Below are positions 10,665-19,078 of a stretch of 64,000 bases of DNA, piece by piece; within the stretch, counting starts at the first letter, position 1, and every line of letters starts with the position of its first letter. Both the position numbers and the translations under genes were made by a program. Under the pieces are notes generated by a model. That model was not told the DNA's origin. It did not search any database and saw only the letters and a program-made list of their open reading frames with translations. Source of the stretch: an uncultured Gammaproteobacteria bacterium (GTDB lineage: Bacteria > Pseudomonadota > Gammaproteobacteria > Eutrophobiales > Eutrophobiaceae); contig CATOTD010000005.1 in NCBI GenBank assembly GCA_951812995.1, positions 62,001 through 126,000 of the forward strand, given 5' to 3'.

Positions 10665-11323
10665 TCAAGCACGTCTTGTTTGATCTTGATGGCACCCTGG
10701 CAGATACCGCGGGTGATCTTGCGAATGCGCTGAATGCCATTCGTCTAAAATATGATTTACCTGCATTACCAAAAGCACTGATTCGACCGACTGTCTCACT
10801 CGGAGCCAATGCCATGATCAAACTCGCCTTCGGCCTGGAAGAGAACGATACCGGTTTTGATGCTGCTCGTGATGCATTTCTGCATCATTATCGGCGCAAT
10901 ATTGCACAAGAAACACGCCTCTTTAATGGCATTGAAACAGTATTACAGACACTTGAAAAAAACCATACACCCTGGGGTATCGTCACCAACAAGGCGGCCT
11001 GGTTGACAGACCCATTGCTGGCTGCAATGTCGCTTGATAAACGGGCTGCATGTGTTGTCAGCGGCGATTCACTCGCGCATCGCAAACCCCACCCGGCCCC
11101 AATACTCCACGCATGTAAGCTGATGCAATCAGATCCCGCTACAACTGCATACATTGGTGATGCACAATGTGATATTGAAGCGGGTCGTCGCGCTGGCACC
11201 AAGACGCTTGTAGCACTGTACGGTTATATCGATGCAGAAGCTAATCCTGCTAGCTGGGGTGCCGATGGGATGGTGTCGGCTCCGAACGAAATAAATGACA
11301 AACTTAGTGAACTCAGTCACTAA
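10661..11323 (+). CDS. gph: Phosphoglycolate phosphatase, HAD superfamily
   Basis: 220 residues. HAD motif I is FDLDGTLADT at residues 7-16, motif II lies around GIVTNKAA, motif III includes HRKPHPAP, and motif IV is YIGDAQCDIEAG. Gph removes phosphate from 2-phosphoglycolate; in gammaproteobacteria the gene commonly follows ubiG, and some such genes are misnamed. Start overlaps the ubiG stop; the end overlaps the next gene by 29 nt. Confidence 0.9.
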   Translation: MIKHVLFDLDGTLADTAGDLANALNAIRLKYDLPALPKALIRPTVSLGANAMIKLAFGLEENDTGFDAARDAFLHHYRRNIAQETRLFNGIETVLQTLEKNHTPWGIVTNKAAWLTDPLLAAMSLDKRAACVVSGDSLAHRKPHPAPILHACKLMQSDPATTAYIGDAQCDIEAGRRAGTKTLVALYGYIDAEANPASWGADGMVSAPNEINDKLSELSH

Positions 11324-12167
11324 AAATTCTACAGCGCTTGCTTATTGTACCAACAAAGCGACTCCAGAAGGTTCTAATCTCTACTATGCAACGCTATTTA
11401 CACAGAAAAAAAACAAACCCATTATTATCGGGTTGCATGCTTTTTTGAGCGAACTGGCAAATATCATTCAGACATGTTCTGATCCTGGTATTGCGCGAAT
11501 CAAGCTACATTGGTGGCAAGAGGAGATCGAACGTCTATTCCAACAAGAACCGCGTCACCCAGTCACGCAATATTTGAATGAATATATCTCGTTTGAACAA
11601 CAAACAAAATTAGCATTCAAGTCCATCATTACTAATTTTGAAGCGTTTATATTTATTGATCCTGTTAATACCCTGGACAATATTCTGAGCTTATACCATG
11701 CAACAGCAGGCGCATTATGGCATCAGTGCGCGTTGCAACGCAAAGCATCAACAGCGGGTAATACTATAAGTAATTTACGTGATATGGGTGCGGTCTATCA
11801 ATATATGCAATGTTTACAAGATCCAAAAACCTACATCACACAAACGCGCTACATCATTCCAGAAAATATTATCAAGCGCGATACATTGCTTGATATAAAA
11901 TCAGGTTTGACTATGAGCGCGGTCGATCAAAACACTATTTTTACACCCCTGCTACAGGATTTAATAACAAGGCTCGAAAAAATTTATACCGGCCTGCAAG
12001 TTGGCGACAATCTCTGTCATCAACACAGCTTGATATTAAACCGTCTGGCATATAAGACCTGCGAGGAAATTCTTAATGATGGCTGTCAACTGCTAAATAT
12101 GAGTACCCGTCTAACGCCACTCAGAAAACTCTGGATAGCCTGGCGGGCGCGGGTCGGGCGGGGCTGA
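11295..12167 (+). CDS. Squalene/phytoene synthase-fold protein, NDUFAF6-like
   Basis: 290 residues with the isoprenyl synthase fold. In place of the aspartate-rich metal-binding motifs of true squalene/phytoene synthases it has HAFLSELANIIQ and YMQCLQDPK. The segment IARIKLHWWQEEIERLF resembles the mitochondrial complex I assembly factor NDUFAF6. I therefore read it as a probable non-catalytic family member with a respiratory role, by inference. It overlaps gph by 29 nt. Directly after the stop comes a G-rich period-5 tract. Confidence 0.75.
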   Translation: MTNLVNSVTKNSTALAYCTNKATPEGSNLYYATLFTQKKNKPIIIGLHAFLSELANIIQTCSDPGIARIKLHWWQEEIERLFQQEPRHPVTQYLNEYISFEQQTKLAFKSIITNFEAFIFIDPVNTLDNILSLYHATAGALWHQCALQRKASTAGNTISNLRDMGAVYQYMQCLQDPKTYITQTRYIIPENIIKRDTLLDIKSGLTMSAVDQNTIFTPLLQDLITRLEKIYTGLQVGDNLCHQHSLILNRLAYKTCEEILNDGCQLLNMSTRLTPLRKLWIAWRARVGRG

Positions 12168-12243
12168 GTTGGGTTGGGGCGAGTCGAGCGTGGCTGAGTC
12201 GAGCAGAATTGGGCTGGCTCGGGCTGGGTCGGGTCGGGCTGGA
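12150..12243 (+). repeat. Degenerate G-rich pentamer tract
   Basis: From the last codons of the NDUFAF6-like gene onward the DNA is a run of five-base units of the type GGGCT / GAGTT / GGGTT / GAGTC / GGGTC, kept in register for about 80 bases. Four or more G-triplets lie close together, so the plus strand could form a G-quadruplex. A second tract of the same kind follows the ispB stop (54890-54952). Confidence 0.7.
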
Positions 12244-12276
12244 CAAATATCGCTTTAGTGCGAAGGTCTCGACCTG

Positions 12277-12738
12277 TTAAGAACGCGCATACTTAAAACG
12301 GAGTCTGACACGTAAACGCCGAAATAGATCGGCATCAATATTATCGGGCGTGAATAGAAAACATTGCCGTTGCTCGGCATAGCTCAATAAAATAATAGTA
12401 AGTAAGGGATGGACAAATAGAGAACGTCCCAAAACGGCCTGATGTACCCGACCATTAGCCAGTAATATTTGCCAGTCATCTTCAGAATCCAGTATCAATG
12501 TTAGCGCTCGATCTGCAACTAAAAAAAGCCGGTTTTTATAATATAAACCGTATAACCCGAGTGCAGGAACAGCCGTGAGCAGCAGCTTAAAGATAAAATC
12601 CAGCCCCGTTAACCATGGGACAAACAAAGCCACGCCATGCACAAAAATAACGCTATTGATGATACGGCGAGATGCGCTTACAGGCAGTCTTAATGTGGCT
12701 AGAAAAGAGTTTTCGTATCTATCCATGTGCATCATCAT
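12277..12738 (-). CDS. ygfX: YgfX-like membrane protein
   Basis: 153 residues with two adjacent hydrophobic segments at residues ~25-60 (INSVIFVHGVALFVPWL; LLLTAVPALGLYGLYY). A soluble domain follows (DDWQILLANGRVHQAVL...SFVHP-like) and an Arg-rich tail (RRLRVRLRFKYARS), as in YgfX/CptA. In E. coli ygfX lies in an operon with sdhE; here it is separated from sdhE by sdhCDAB and points the other way. Several Met codons cluster at the start (12738-12726). Its role (cell shape/division toxin or SdhE partner) is unsettled. Confidence 0.75.
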   Translation of the reverse strand: MMMHMDRYENSFLATLRLPVSASRRIINSVIFVHGVALFVPWLTGLDFIFKLLLTAVPALGLYGLYYKNRLFLVADRALTLILDSEDDWQILLANGRVHQAVLGRSLFVHPLLTIILLSYAEQRQCFLFTPDNIDADLFRRLRVRLRFKYARS

Positions 12739-12908
12739 AGTGCCAGATCCAATCCTTGGAAACTGCGATCTGGGCTTATAAGTTCTAGCGTGATCTTTGT
12801 GCTAAATAGTCTTAGAATTGGGTTTTGGCATTGCGACTTTGCAATGTAGCATAAAATTACATCTGTCCATCTGACAATCATTGTGTAAAATGCGAGAGGG
12901 TATAAAAA

Positions 12909-13076
12909 ATGGATAATAGACAAAATTTAGACCGCAAGAAACACAAAAAAAATTCTGCCCAGCAACAGCCTAAAGCCAGATTGAACACAGTGCAAAAAGA
13001 AACGGGCGGCCCCAAAGGGCTTGAACCGACACGTTATGGCGACTGGGAGAAGCAAGGCCGTTGCATTGATTTTTAG
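12909..13076 (+). CDS. SDHAF4-like protein (DUF1674), succinate dehydrogenase assembly
   Basis: A 55-codon ORF, too short for the track. It starts MDNRQNLDRKKHKKN and ends with the family signature GPKGLEPTRYGDWEKQGRCIDF (in pieces GPKGLEPTRYGD and WEKQGRCIDF) just before TAG 13074-13076. This C-terminal box defines DUF1674, whose eukaryotic member SDHAF4 helps load flavinylated SdhA onto SdhB. The upstream sequence GAGAGGGTATAAAAAATGG gives a ribosome-binding site. It lies 82 bases before sdhC on the same strand, which supports the assignment. Confidence 0.9.
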   Translation: MDNRQNLDRKKHKKNSAQQQPKARLNTVQKETGGPKGLEPTRYGDWEKQGRCIDF

Positions 13077-13158
13077 AAAATCAGCATTTTAACATCAAAC
13101 TGACACGACCTGCGTATTAGTAGCAGATCGTATGCAATCATGCGAGAGGATATTAATT

Positions 13159-13542
13159 ATGGTACCGGTAAAACGCCCGCTATCACCCCACTTACAAGTC
13201 TATAAACCGCAACTGACATCGATATTATCGATCACTCACAGGGGTACGGGCGTTCTTCTTAGCCTGGGTGCATTACTACTCGCTTATTGGTTAGTGAAGC
13301 TCGCAGCGGGTGAAGCCGCATTTAATCAACTGCAACAATACACAACCACATGGTATGGGAAAATATTTCTTACCGGCTTCGTTTTTTCATTCTACTTTCA
13401 CCTTACAAATGGCATCCGGCATCTATTTTGGGATATTGGTATGGGGCTGTCGATCACAAACACCTATAAATCCGGCTATGCTGTTATTATTGCCAGTATC
13501 GCGCTAACCCTGGTAGCCCTGATTTTGGGAGACATTATATGA
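13159..13542 (+). CDS. sdhC: Succinate dehydrogenase cytochrome b556 subunit
   Basis: Membrane anchor with three hydrophobic helices. It begins VKRPLSPHLQVYKPQ, carries the family motif SITHRGTGV, and has the haem-binding His region FHLTNGIRHLFWD. ATG 13159 follows GAGAGGATAT and fits homologues better than the track's 13132. With SdhD it holds haem b and forms the ubiquinone site of complex II. It overlaps sdhD by 4 nt. Confidence 0.95.
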   Translation: MVPVKRPLSPHLQVYKPQLTSILSITHRGTGVLLSLGALLLAYWLVKLAAGEAAFNQLQQYTTTWYGKIFLTGFVFSFYFHLTNGIRHLFWDIGMGLSITNTYKSGYAVIIASIALTLVALILGDII

Positions 13543-13919
13543 ATTTACAAAGCCCACTGGCCCGCGTTCGTGGACTCGGATCAGCTAAAACAGGCCTGCA
13601 TCATTGGTGGTTACAACGCCTCACAGCCCTTGCCTTAATCCCGCTGAGTTTATGGTTTACCTATTCACTGCTTGTCGTCATCAGCGCCGACTATGCCACT
13701 GTTGTGGCCTGGCTAGCGAGGCCGCTTAATGCGATCTTGATGTTGCTTTTTATAATCGCGCTCTACTACCATGCGGTACTCGGTGTACAAGTCGTCATAG
13801 AAGATTACATAAACTCGAAACGACAAAGGATTGCCTGCTTGATCTTGGTCAAGTTTCTTGCGCTCTTGAGCGGGCTTAGTGCGGCAATGGCGGTATTGAA
13901 AATTTATTCAGGACTGTAA
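13539..13919 (+). CDS. sdhD: Succinate dehydrogenase membrane anchor subunit
   Basis: 126 residues, three transmembrane helices. The N-terminal RGLGSAKTGLHHWWLQRLTA is typical of SdhD (split: RGLGSAKTG, HHWWLQRLTA), and the second haem/quinone region is YYHAVLGVQVVIEDY. The start overlaps the sdhC stop, and the stop TAA directly abuts the sdhA ATG, indicating tight translational coupling. Confidence 0.95.
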   Translation: MNLQSPLARVRGLGSAKTGLHHWWLQRLTALALIPLSLWFTYSLLVVISADYATVVAWLARPLNAILMLLFIIALYYHAVLGVQVVIEDYINSKRQRIACLILVKFLALLSGLSAAMAVLKIYSGL

Positions 13920-15713
13920 ATGATAATGGCTAAGGCATACGAGATCATCGAACATAAATACGATATCGTCGTCGTCGGTGCCGGTGGTGCCGGGCTAAGA
14001 GCGACCTTCGGCATGGCTGCAAAAGGCCTCAAAACGGGCTGTATCACTAAAGTGTTTCCAACACGTAGCCATACCGTTGCGGCGCAAGGCGGCATGAGTG
14101 CCGCGCTCGGCAATATGGGTGAGGATGATTGGCGCTGGCACATGTACGACACCATCAAAGGATCCGACTGGTTAGGCGATCAGGATGCGATTGAATACAT
14201 GTGTCGTGAAGCGGCCCCGGCGGTGATTGAGCTTGAACATCAGGGTGTCCCCTTTTCCCGTACCGAGGCGGGCAAGATCTATCAGCGCCCGTTTGGCGGG
14301 ATGACGACCAACTATGGCGAAGGCATCGCGCAACGTACTTGTGCGGCGGCCGACCGGACCGGACATGCTATCTTGCACACGCTGTATCAACAATCCTTAA
14401 AGCATCAAGCTGAGTTCTATATTGAATACTTTGCCTTTGATCTGATTATGGATGATGCGGGTGTGTGTCGTGGCGTGATGGCATGGAACCTTGAAGACGG
14501 CACGATACATCGTTTTCGTGCTCATCAAGTCGTATTGGCAACGGGCGGTTATGGTCGTTCTTATTTCTCGGCAACATCGGCTCACACCTGTACGGGTGAT
14601 GGCAATGGCATGGTCTTGCGGGCGGGCCTACCACTCCAGGACATGGAATTTATTCAATTTCACCCGACCGGTATTTATGGATCAGGTTGTCTGATTACCG
14701 AGGGTGTGCGCGGTGAAGGAGGTTATCTGACGAATGCCGAGGGCGAACGTTTTATGGAACGCTATGCGCCTTCTGCAAAAGATTTAGCCTCGCGTGATGT
14801 AGTGAGTCGTGCCATGACTCTCGAAATTCGTGAAGGTCGCGGTGTCGGTAAAGCTAAAGATCATATCTATTTGCATCTTGAACACTTGGGTGCAGAGGTC
14901 ATTAATGAGCGCTTGCCAGGCATCGCTGAATCGGCCCGCATATTTGCCGACGTTGATGTTGCCAAGGAACCCATTCCAGTCATACCCACTGTGCATTACA
15001 ACATGGGCGGCATCCAGACTAATTATCATGGCCAGGTAGTAACGCTGCAAGAAGGCAACCCGGACGCTGTCGTCGAAGGTCTCATGTCGATTGGTGAGGC
15101 CGCCTGTGTATCAGTACATGGGGCTAATCGTTTAGGATCCAATTCACTGCTCGATTTGATTGTCTTTGGACGTGCGGCGGCCAATTATTGTGCTGAAAAT
15201 ATAAAACCCGGGCAGACACATAAACCGGTCGCCAACGCTGGCGAAGAAAGTCTGGCGCAGTTGGATAAATTACGTTACAACAAAGGTTCTATAAGAACGG
15301 CCGAGATACGCGATAATATGCAGCGCACGATGCAAAATGATGCGGCCGTATTTCGTACCGGCGAAATCTTGCAACAGGGCATCGATAAAATGACTGACAT
15401 CTGGGAATCTTACTCACAGATAAAAATTGATGATAAAAGCATGATCTGGAATACCGATCTGGTTGAGGCCCTGGAACTCGACAACTTGCTACGCTGTGCG
15501 CTTGTCAGTATTCAATCCGCATATAACCGCGAAGAAAGTCGTGGCGGTCATGCGCGGGAAGATTTTCCAGATCGCGACGATGAAAATTGGCTGAAACATA
15601 CACTGGTATGGCTAGATAACAAAGGGCAAGCGCGCTTTGATTATCGACCCGTACATCTATATACATTGACCGATGAAGTGGACGTATTTCCGCCTAAGAA
15701 ACGTGTGTATTAA
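13920..15713 (+). CDS. sdhA: Succinate dehydrogenase flavoprotein subunit
   Basis: 597 residues, full length. FAD-binding Rossmann motif [12 protein letters not shown] is at residues ~18-29. The covalent flavin His is in [11 protein letters not shown], with substrate and FAD loops [17 protein letters not shown]-type VREGGY and [14 protein letters not shown]; the C-terminus ends FPPKKRVY. It oxidises succinate to fumarate in the cytoplasmic arm of complex II. Flavinylation is expected to need SdhE, encoded downstream, and perhaps the SDHAF4-like protein upstream. Confidence 0.98.
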   Translation: MIMAKAYEIIEHKYDIVVVGAGGAGLRATFGMAAKGLKTGCITKVFPTRSHTVAAQGGMSAALGNMGEDDWRWHMYDTIKGSDWLGDQDAIEYMCREAAPAVIELEHQGVPFSRTEAGKIYQRPFGGMTTNYGEGIAQRTCAAADRTGHAILHTLYQQSLKHQAEFYIEYFAFDLIMDDAGVCRGVMAWNLEDGTIHRFRAHQVVLATGGYGRSYFSATSAHTCTGDGNGMVLRAGLPLQDMEFIQFHPTGIYGSGCLITEGVRGEGGYLTNAEGERFMERYAPSAKDLASRDVVSRAMTLEIREGRGVGKAKDHIYLHLEHLGAEVINERLPGIAESARIFADVDVAKEPIPVIPTVHYNMGGIQTNYHGQVVTLQEGNPDAVVEGLMSIGEAACVSVHGANRLGSNSLLDLIVFGRAAANYCAENIKPGQTHKPVANAGEESLAQLDKLRYNKGSIRTAEIRDNMQRTMQNDAAVFRTGEILQQGIDKMTDIWESYSQIKIDDKSMIWNTDLVEALELDNLLRCALVSIQSAYNREESRGGHAREDFPDRDDENWLKHTLVWLDNKGQARFDYRPVHLYTLTDEVDVFPPKKRVY

Positions 15714-15740
15714 TAGAATCCAATCCTTAGAGAATGACTT

Positions 15741-16523
15741 ATGACTGAATTTACATTACCCAAAAATTCTAAAGTTGAGACCGGTAAAACCTTCGCCTAT
15801 GCCGAAGGCACAACGAATAAAAAAACATTCCAGGTCTATCGCTTTGAACCCGACTCGGGTGAAAACCCAAGATTGGATAGCTATGAAATCAATCTCGACA
15901 ACTTCGGGCCTATGGTACTAGATGCGCTTATCTATATTAAAAATGAAATCGATTCTACACTCACCTTTCGCCGCTCTTGTCGAGAAGGTATTTGTGGTTC
16001 CTGTGCTATGAACATTGGTGGCACCAATACCTTGGCGTGTACCAAAGCAATTGATGAATTTAAGCACAACATCGCCATCTATCCCCTACCGCACATGCCT
16101 GTGATTAAGGACTTAGTGCCTGACTTGACCCACTTCTATGCGCAGTACGCGGCGATCAAACCCTGGATGCAGACGCAGTCCGCACCACCACCTGATACCG
16201 AACGACTGCAATCAAAAGCAGAACGCGAGGCATTGGATGGTCTATATGAATGTATTCTTTGTGCCTGTTGCTCCACGAGTTGCCCTAGTTACTGGTGGAA
16301 TAGCGACCGTTATCTTGGCCCGGCTACTTTGTTACAAGCCTATCGCTGGATAGCCGATAGTCGTGATGAATACACGGGGGAGCGTTTAGACGATCTGGAA
16401 GATCCATTCCGACTTTATCGCTGCCATACCATCATGAACTGCACCAACACCTGCCCCAAGGGATTGAACCCGGCAAAGGCAATAGCCGAGATCAAAAAGC
16501 TGCTGGTGTCTCGTACCGTGTAA
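15741..16523 (+). CDS. sdhB: Succinate dehydrogenase iron-sulfur subunit
   Basis: 260 residues. The [2Fe-2S] ligands lie in [16 protein letters not shown] and LACTK, the [4Fe-4S] ligands in [16 protein letters not shown], and the [3Fe-4S] and second cluster ligands in [17 protein letters not shown]. It transfers electrons from SdhA flavin to the membrane quinone. The N-terminal ~25 residues before the usual start of the ferredoxin domain make it slightly longer than E. coli SdhB. Last gene of the sdhCDAB set, 27 bases after sdhA. Confidence 0.98.
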   Translation: MTEFTLPKNSKVETGKTFAYAEGTTNKKTFQVYRFEPDSGENPRLDSYEINLDNFGPMVLDALIYIKNEIDSTLTFRRSCREGICGSCAMNIGGTNTLACTKAIDEFKHNIAIYPLPHMPVIKDLVPDLTHFYAQYAAIKPWMQTQSAPPPDTERLQSKAEREALDGLYECILCACCSTSCPSYWWNSDRYLGPATLLQAYRWIADSRDEYTGERLDDLEDPFRLYRCHTIMNCTNTCPKGLNPAKAIAEIKKLLVSRTV

Positions 16524-16645
16524 CGGCTTTCAAATTGAGACGACCTCCCTTTGTACACAAATGCGGATCCATGTTTAAGAAGTCGTCGTCTTACAGAGCG
16601 TATTTTTAATGCGCACTATAAGCTCCGCCTGACAGCAGATCAGGC

Positions 16646-16891
16646 ATGAATAAAAAATCCTGGTTACGCTGGCGTTGTCGACGCGGTATTCGAGAGATGG
16701 ATATTGTCCTGCAAACGTTTCTTGAGCAATGTTATGACACACTGAGCGACATCGATAAACAGTCTTTTACAGCACTGCTTGATGAAACAGATCTTGATAT
16801 AATGAATTGGATGATGGGAAAAGATGAACCAGAGAATAATGCGTTGAAAAAAATGATTTTCCTAATCCAGCAATCCAGACAGTTAAATTGA
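16646..16891 (+). CDS. sdhE: FAD assembly factor SdhE
   Basis: 81 residues with the flavinylation motif RRGIREMD (consensus RGxxE) near residue 14 and the downstream LLDETDLDIMNWMMG region of the CptB/SdhE helix bundle. SdhE, homologous to mitochondrial SDHAF2, promotes covalent FAD attachment to SdhA. It starts 122 bases after sdhB and ends 7 bases before ygfZ. Confidence 0.93.
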   Translation: MNKKSWLRWRCRRGIREMDIVLQTFLEQCYDTLSDIDKQSFTALLDETDLDIMNWMMGKDEPENNALKKMIFLIQQSRQLN

Positions 16892-16898
16892 ATTACAT

Positions 16899-17903
16899 AT
16901 GCAAGAGACATGGCAACATTTTTTGCAACAACGCGGTGCGACAATACAAGACAATGATGTTGTCGATTGCGCCACAGAAGATCTTAATATCACAACAACA
17001 TTATTAGCGGCACCGCTATCTGGCTTTTCGACATTAGCTGTCGGCGGCAAGGATCGTCATACTTTTTTACAAGGACAGCTCATTAATGATCTAAATCTAA
17101 TTGAAAAACCCGCCGCCCAAATTTCAGCCTGGTGTAATCCAAAAGGCCAGGTCATTACAAATTTATTAGTCGTAAACACGGGCACTGCCTATCTATTAAT
17201 ATTTAAATCAGCGTTAAAAGCGTATGTTCAAAAAAGACTAAGCCTGTTTATCATGCGCTCTGATGTCACGATTGATGATATTTCAGAAACCTCCCCGTTG
17301 ATGGGTCTGGCTAATACTCATGACCTCTCAGCATTAGGCCCGAACATGCCGACAATGGCTGGACAAGTCCACGCCATTGCCGATCTTATTATTATTTGTC
17401 ACCCCGATAATTCGGGACGGTATCTACTGACTGGCAACAGTAGTGCATTAATAAAGAATCTGCCCAAGCTGAATAGCACACTGGCTAGCAGTGCTGTCTG
17501 GATGTTGTTGGATATACTTGCCGGCCTGCCCTGGATAACAACAGCGACCCAAGAACAATTTTTACCACAAATGCTGAATCTCGATGCGTTGCAGGGATTG
17601 AGTTATCAAAAAGGATGCTATCTGGGGCAAGAAGTCATCGCACGTTTGCATTATCGTGGCAAGGTAAAGAAGCGATTACATTTGATAAGCTCTGCACGAC
17701 CATTAGCAACTGCCAGCCATCTTTATGTGCAAGCATCAAATAATAACATTGGCACCGTGCTTAATTCCGCCATACATCCCGACGGAGCCGCCTTTTCATT
17801 AGCTGTTATTGAGTTAGATAACACAAAAGAAACACTTTATACCGACACAGCAACAAATGATGCTGTTTCAATCATAGCACACCCTGGACCTGTCACGGTT
17901 TAA
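16899..17903 (+). CDS. ygfZ: Folate-binding Fe-S/tRNA-modification protein YgfZ
   Basis: 334 residues, related to the T-protein of glycine cleavage. The family signature QKGCYLGQEVIARLHYRG is near residue 237 with the conserved Cys. An early GFSTLAVGGKDRHTFLQGQL matches the folate-binding N-terminal domain. YgfZ and its mitochondrial homologue IBA57 support Fe-S enzyme maturation and MiaB-type tRNA modification. Intact. The next IS3 gene begins 45 bases downstream. Confidence 0.93.
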   Translation: MQETWQHFLQQRGATIQDNDVVDCATEDLNITTTLLAAPLSGFSTLAVGGKDRHTFLQGQLINDLNLIEKPAAQISAWCNPKGQVITNLLVVNTGTAYLLIFKSALKAYVQKRLSLFIMRSDVTIDDISETSPLMGLANTHDLSALGPNMPTMAGQVHAIADLIIICHPDNSGRYLLTGNSSALIKNLPKLNSTLASSAVWMLLDILAGLPWITTATQEQFLPQMLNLDALQGLSYQKGCYLGQEVIARLHYRGKVKKRLHLISSARPLATASHLYVQASNNNIGTVLNSAIHPDGAAFSLAVIELDNTKETLYTDTATNDAVSIIAHPGPVTV

Positions 17904-17948
17904 TGCCGCACGAATGAGAGCATAACGTGCAGTAAAGGAGATAGAATT

Positions 17949-18233
17949 ATGGGTACAATAAGAACAGTAAGGACGGACGCGTTTCGTCAGGATGCGGTAC
18001 GCATTGCTTTGACGAGCGGTTTGTCGCGTCGTCAGGTTGCGGAAGATTTGGGTGTTGGGCTGTTGCGCTTAAGCAGGTGGGTAGTCACATACCATGAGAG
18101 TGAAGTTGATTTGGATACAGAGCGGAGCTTTGCGCTTGAGAAGGCTCGGCATCTGCGTGAGTATCGGATACTTAGGGAGGAGAGGGAGATATTAAAAAAA
18201 GCCACCCAGTTCTTTGTGAGTCTAAAGCCGTGA
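17949..18233 (+). CDS. IS3-family transposase OrfA, lineage a
   Basis: 94 residues. It has a helix-turn-helix (FRQDAVRIALTSGLSRRQVA) followed by a leucine-zipper-like helix ending REEREILKKATQFF, the typical OrfA layout. AAAGGAG 7 bases upstream is a strong ribosome-binding site. It overlaps orfB by 4 nt and contains an A7 run near its end that could serve for frameshifting. Confidence 0.8.
   Translation: MGTIRTVRTDAFRQDAVRIALTSGLSRRQVAEDLGVGLLRLSRWVVTYHESEVDLDTERSFALEKARHLREYRILREEREILKKATQFFVSLKP
18194..18200 (+). other. Possible -1 ribosomal frameshift heptamer (A7)
   Basis: The phase TTA AAA AAA GCC places an A_AAA_AAA heptamer in the orfA frame. This is the usual position for programmed -1 frameshifting that fuses OrfA to OrfB in IS3 elements. 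Its relevance is historical only, since orfB is broken. Confidence 0.5.
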
Positions 18234-19054
18234 GGTTTAGGTTTGTTGAAGAACATAAGGGACATTTTTCAGTCACGCGGTTATGTGCTCATGGATGTGA
18301 ACACAGATTTCGGGCGTATAGTTCACGCTTGGCCAGTGACCGGCAACGCCAGGATGAGGTTGTTTTGGCCCATATCAGGGAGCATGCGGGTATGAACCTG
18401 GACAGCTATGGTCGGCCAGGAATGACCGAGGTTGAAGCAGTCCGGTATTGCTGTTGGCCATCGTCGTGTTGGCCGTCTGATGCGTGAAAACGGCATCACA
18501 CCGAAAAGAACGCATAAGTTCAAGGTGACAACGAACAACGAGCATAAGTTCGCCACGGCATCGAATTTACTGAAGCGAGACTTCACAGCGGAGCGTCTGA
18601 ACCAGAAGTGGGCGGTTGACATAAGCTACATCTGGACTGCAGAAGGATGGTTATATCTGGCCGTAGTGCTTGATTTGTATTCAAGGCGGGTGATGGGCTG
18701 GAAGGTGAGTTGACCATCAGGGCCTTGCAGATGGCGATTACATTACTCTCAGGACACCATCAAAGGGGAGTATTCATCATACGGACAGGGGTAGTCAGTA
18801 CTGTGCGTATAATTATCAGCGGATATTGTGTGAGCATGGCTTGCAGATGTCTATGAGTAGCAAAGGGGATTGTTATGATAATGTTGTTGTTGAGTCTTTC
18901 TTCAAGACGATGCAGGCCGAGCTTATATGGTGGCAGGACTGGAAAACCCGTCGGCAAGCCGAGACGTGGATATGCCAGTACATCAATGGTTTTACAACTT
19001 AACATCGAATGCATTTGGCACTGGGTTGTAAAAGCCCCGTTGCCTTCGAGAGAA
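18230..19054 (+). pseudogene. IS3-family OrfB transposase, lineage a, broken
   Basis: Integrase-type pieces occur in several frames: RFVEEHKGHFSVTRLC; then VGHRRVGRLMRENGITPKRT ... WAVDISYIWTAEGWLYLAVV (first catalytic Asp); then, after lost sequence, SGYC/ILCEHGLQMSMSSKGDCYDNVVVESFFKTM (catalytic Glu region) ending IC QYINGF. At least two frameshifts and a short deletion separate them. It is inactive. The C-terminal part also occurs at 48545-48851. Confidence 0.8.
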
Positions 19055-19078
19055 GAACGGGGTTAAAGTGAGAGTTCC

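Larger units (their letters stand above)
17949..19070 (+). mobile_element. IS3-family element, lineage a (degenerate)
   Basis: An orfA of normal appearance is followed by an orfB broken into several frames. The right side ends against the 5'-truncated IS256 copy at about 19074: the shared words GTTAAAGTGAG and GCGGCACAA also occur at 48842-48868 after the second piece of this lineage. Terminal repeats are not clear to me, so limits are approximate. Confidence 0.7.

Noticed and set aside
16540-16600. Terminator after sdhB (GACGAC ... GTCGTC)
   Set aside because: The possible stem is only six bases with a loop of about 40 and no T-run; sdhE and ygfZ follow on the same strand.
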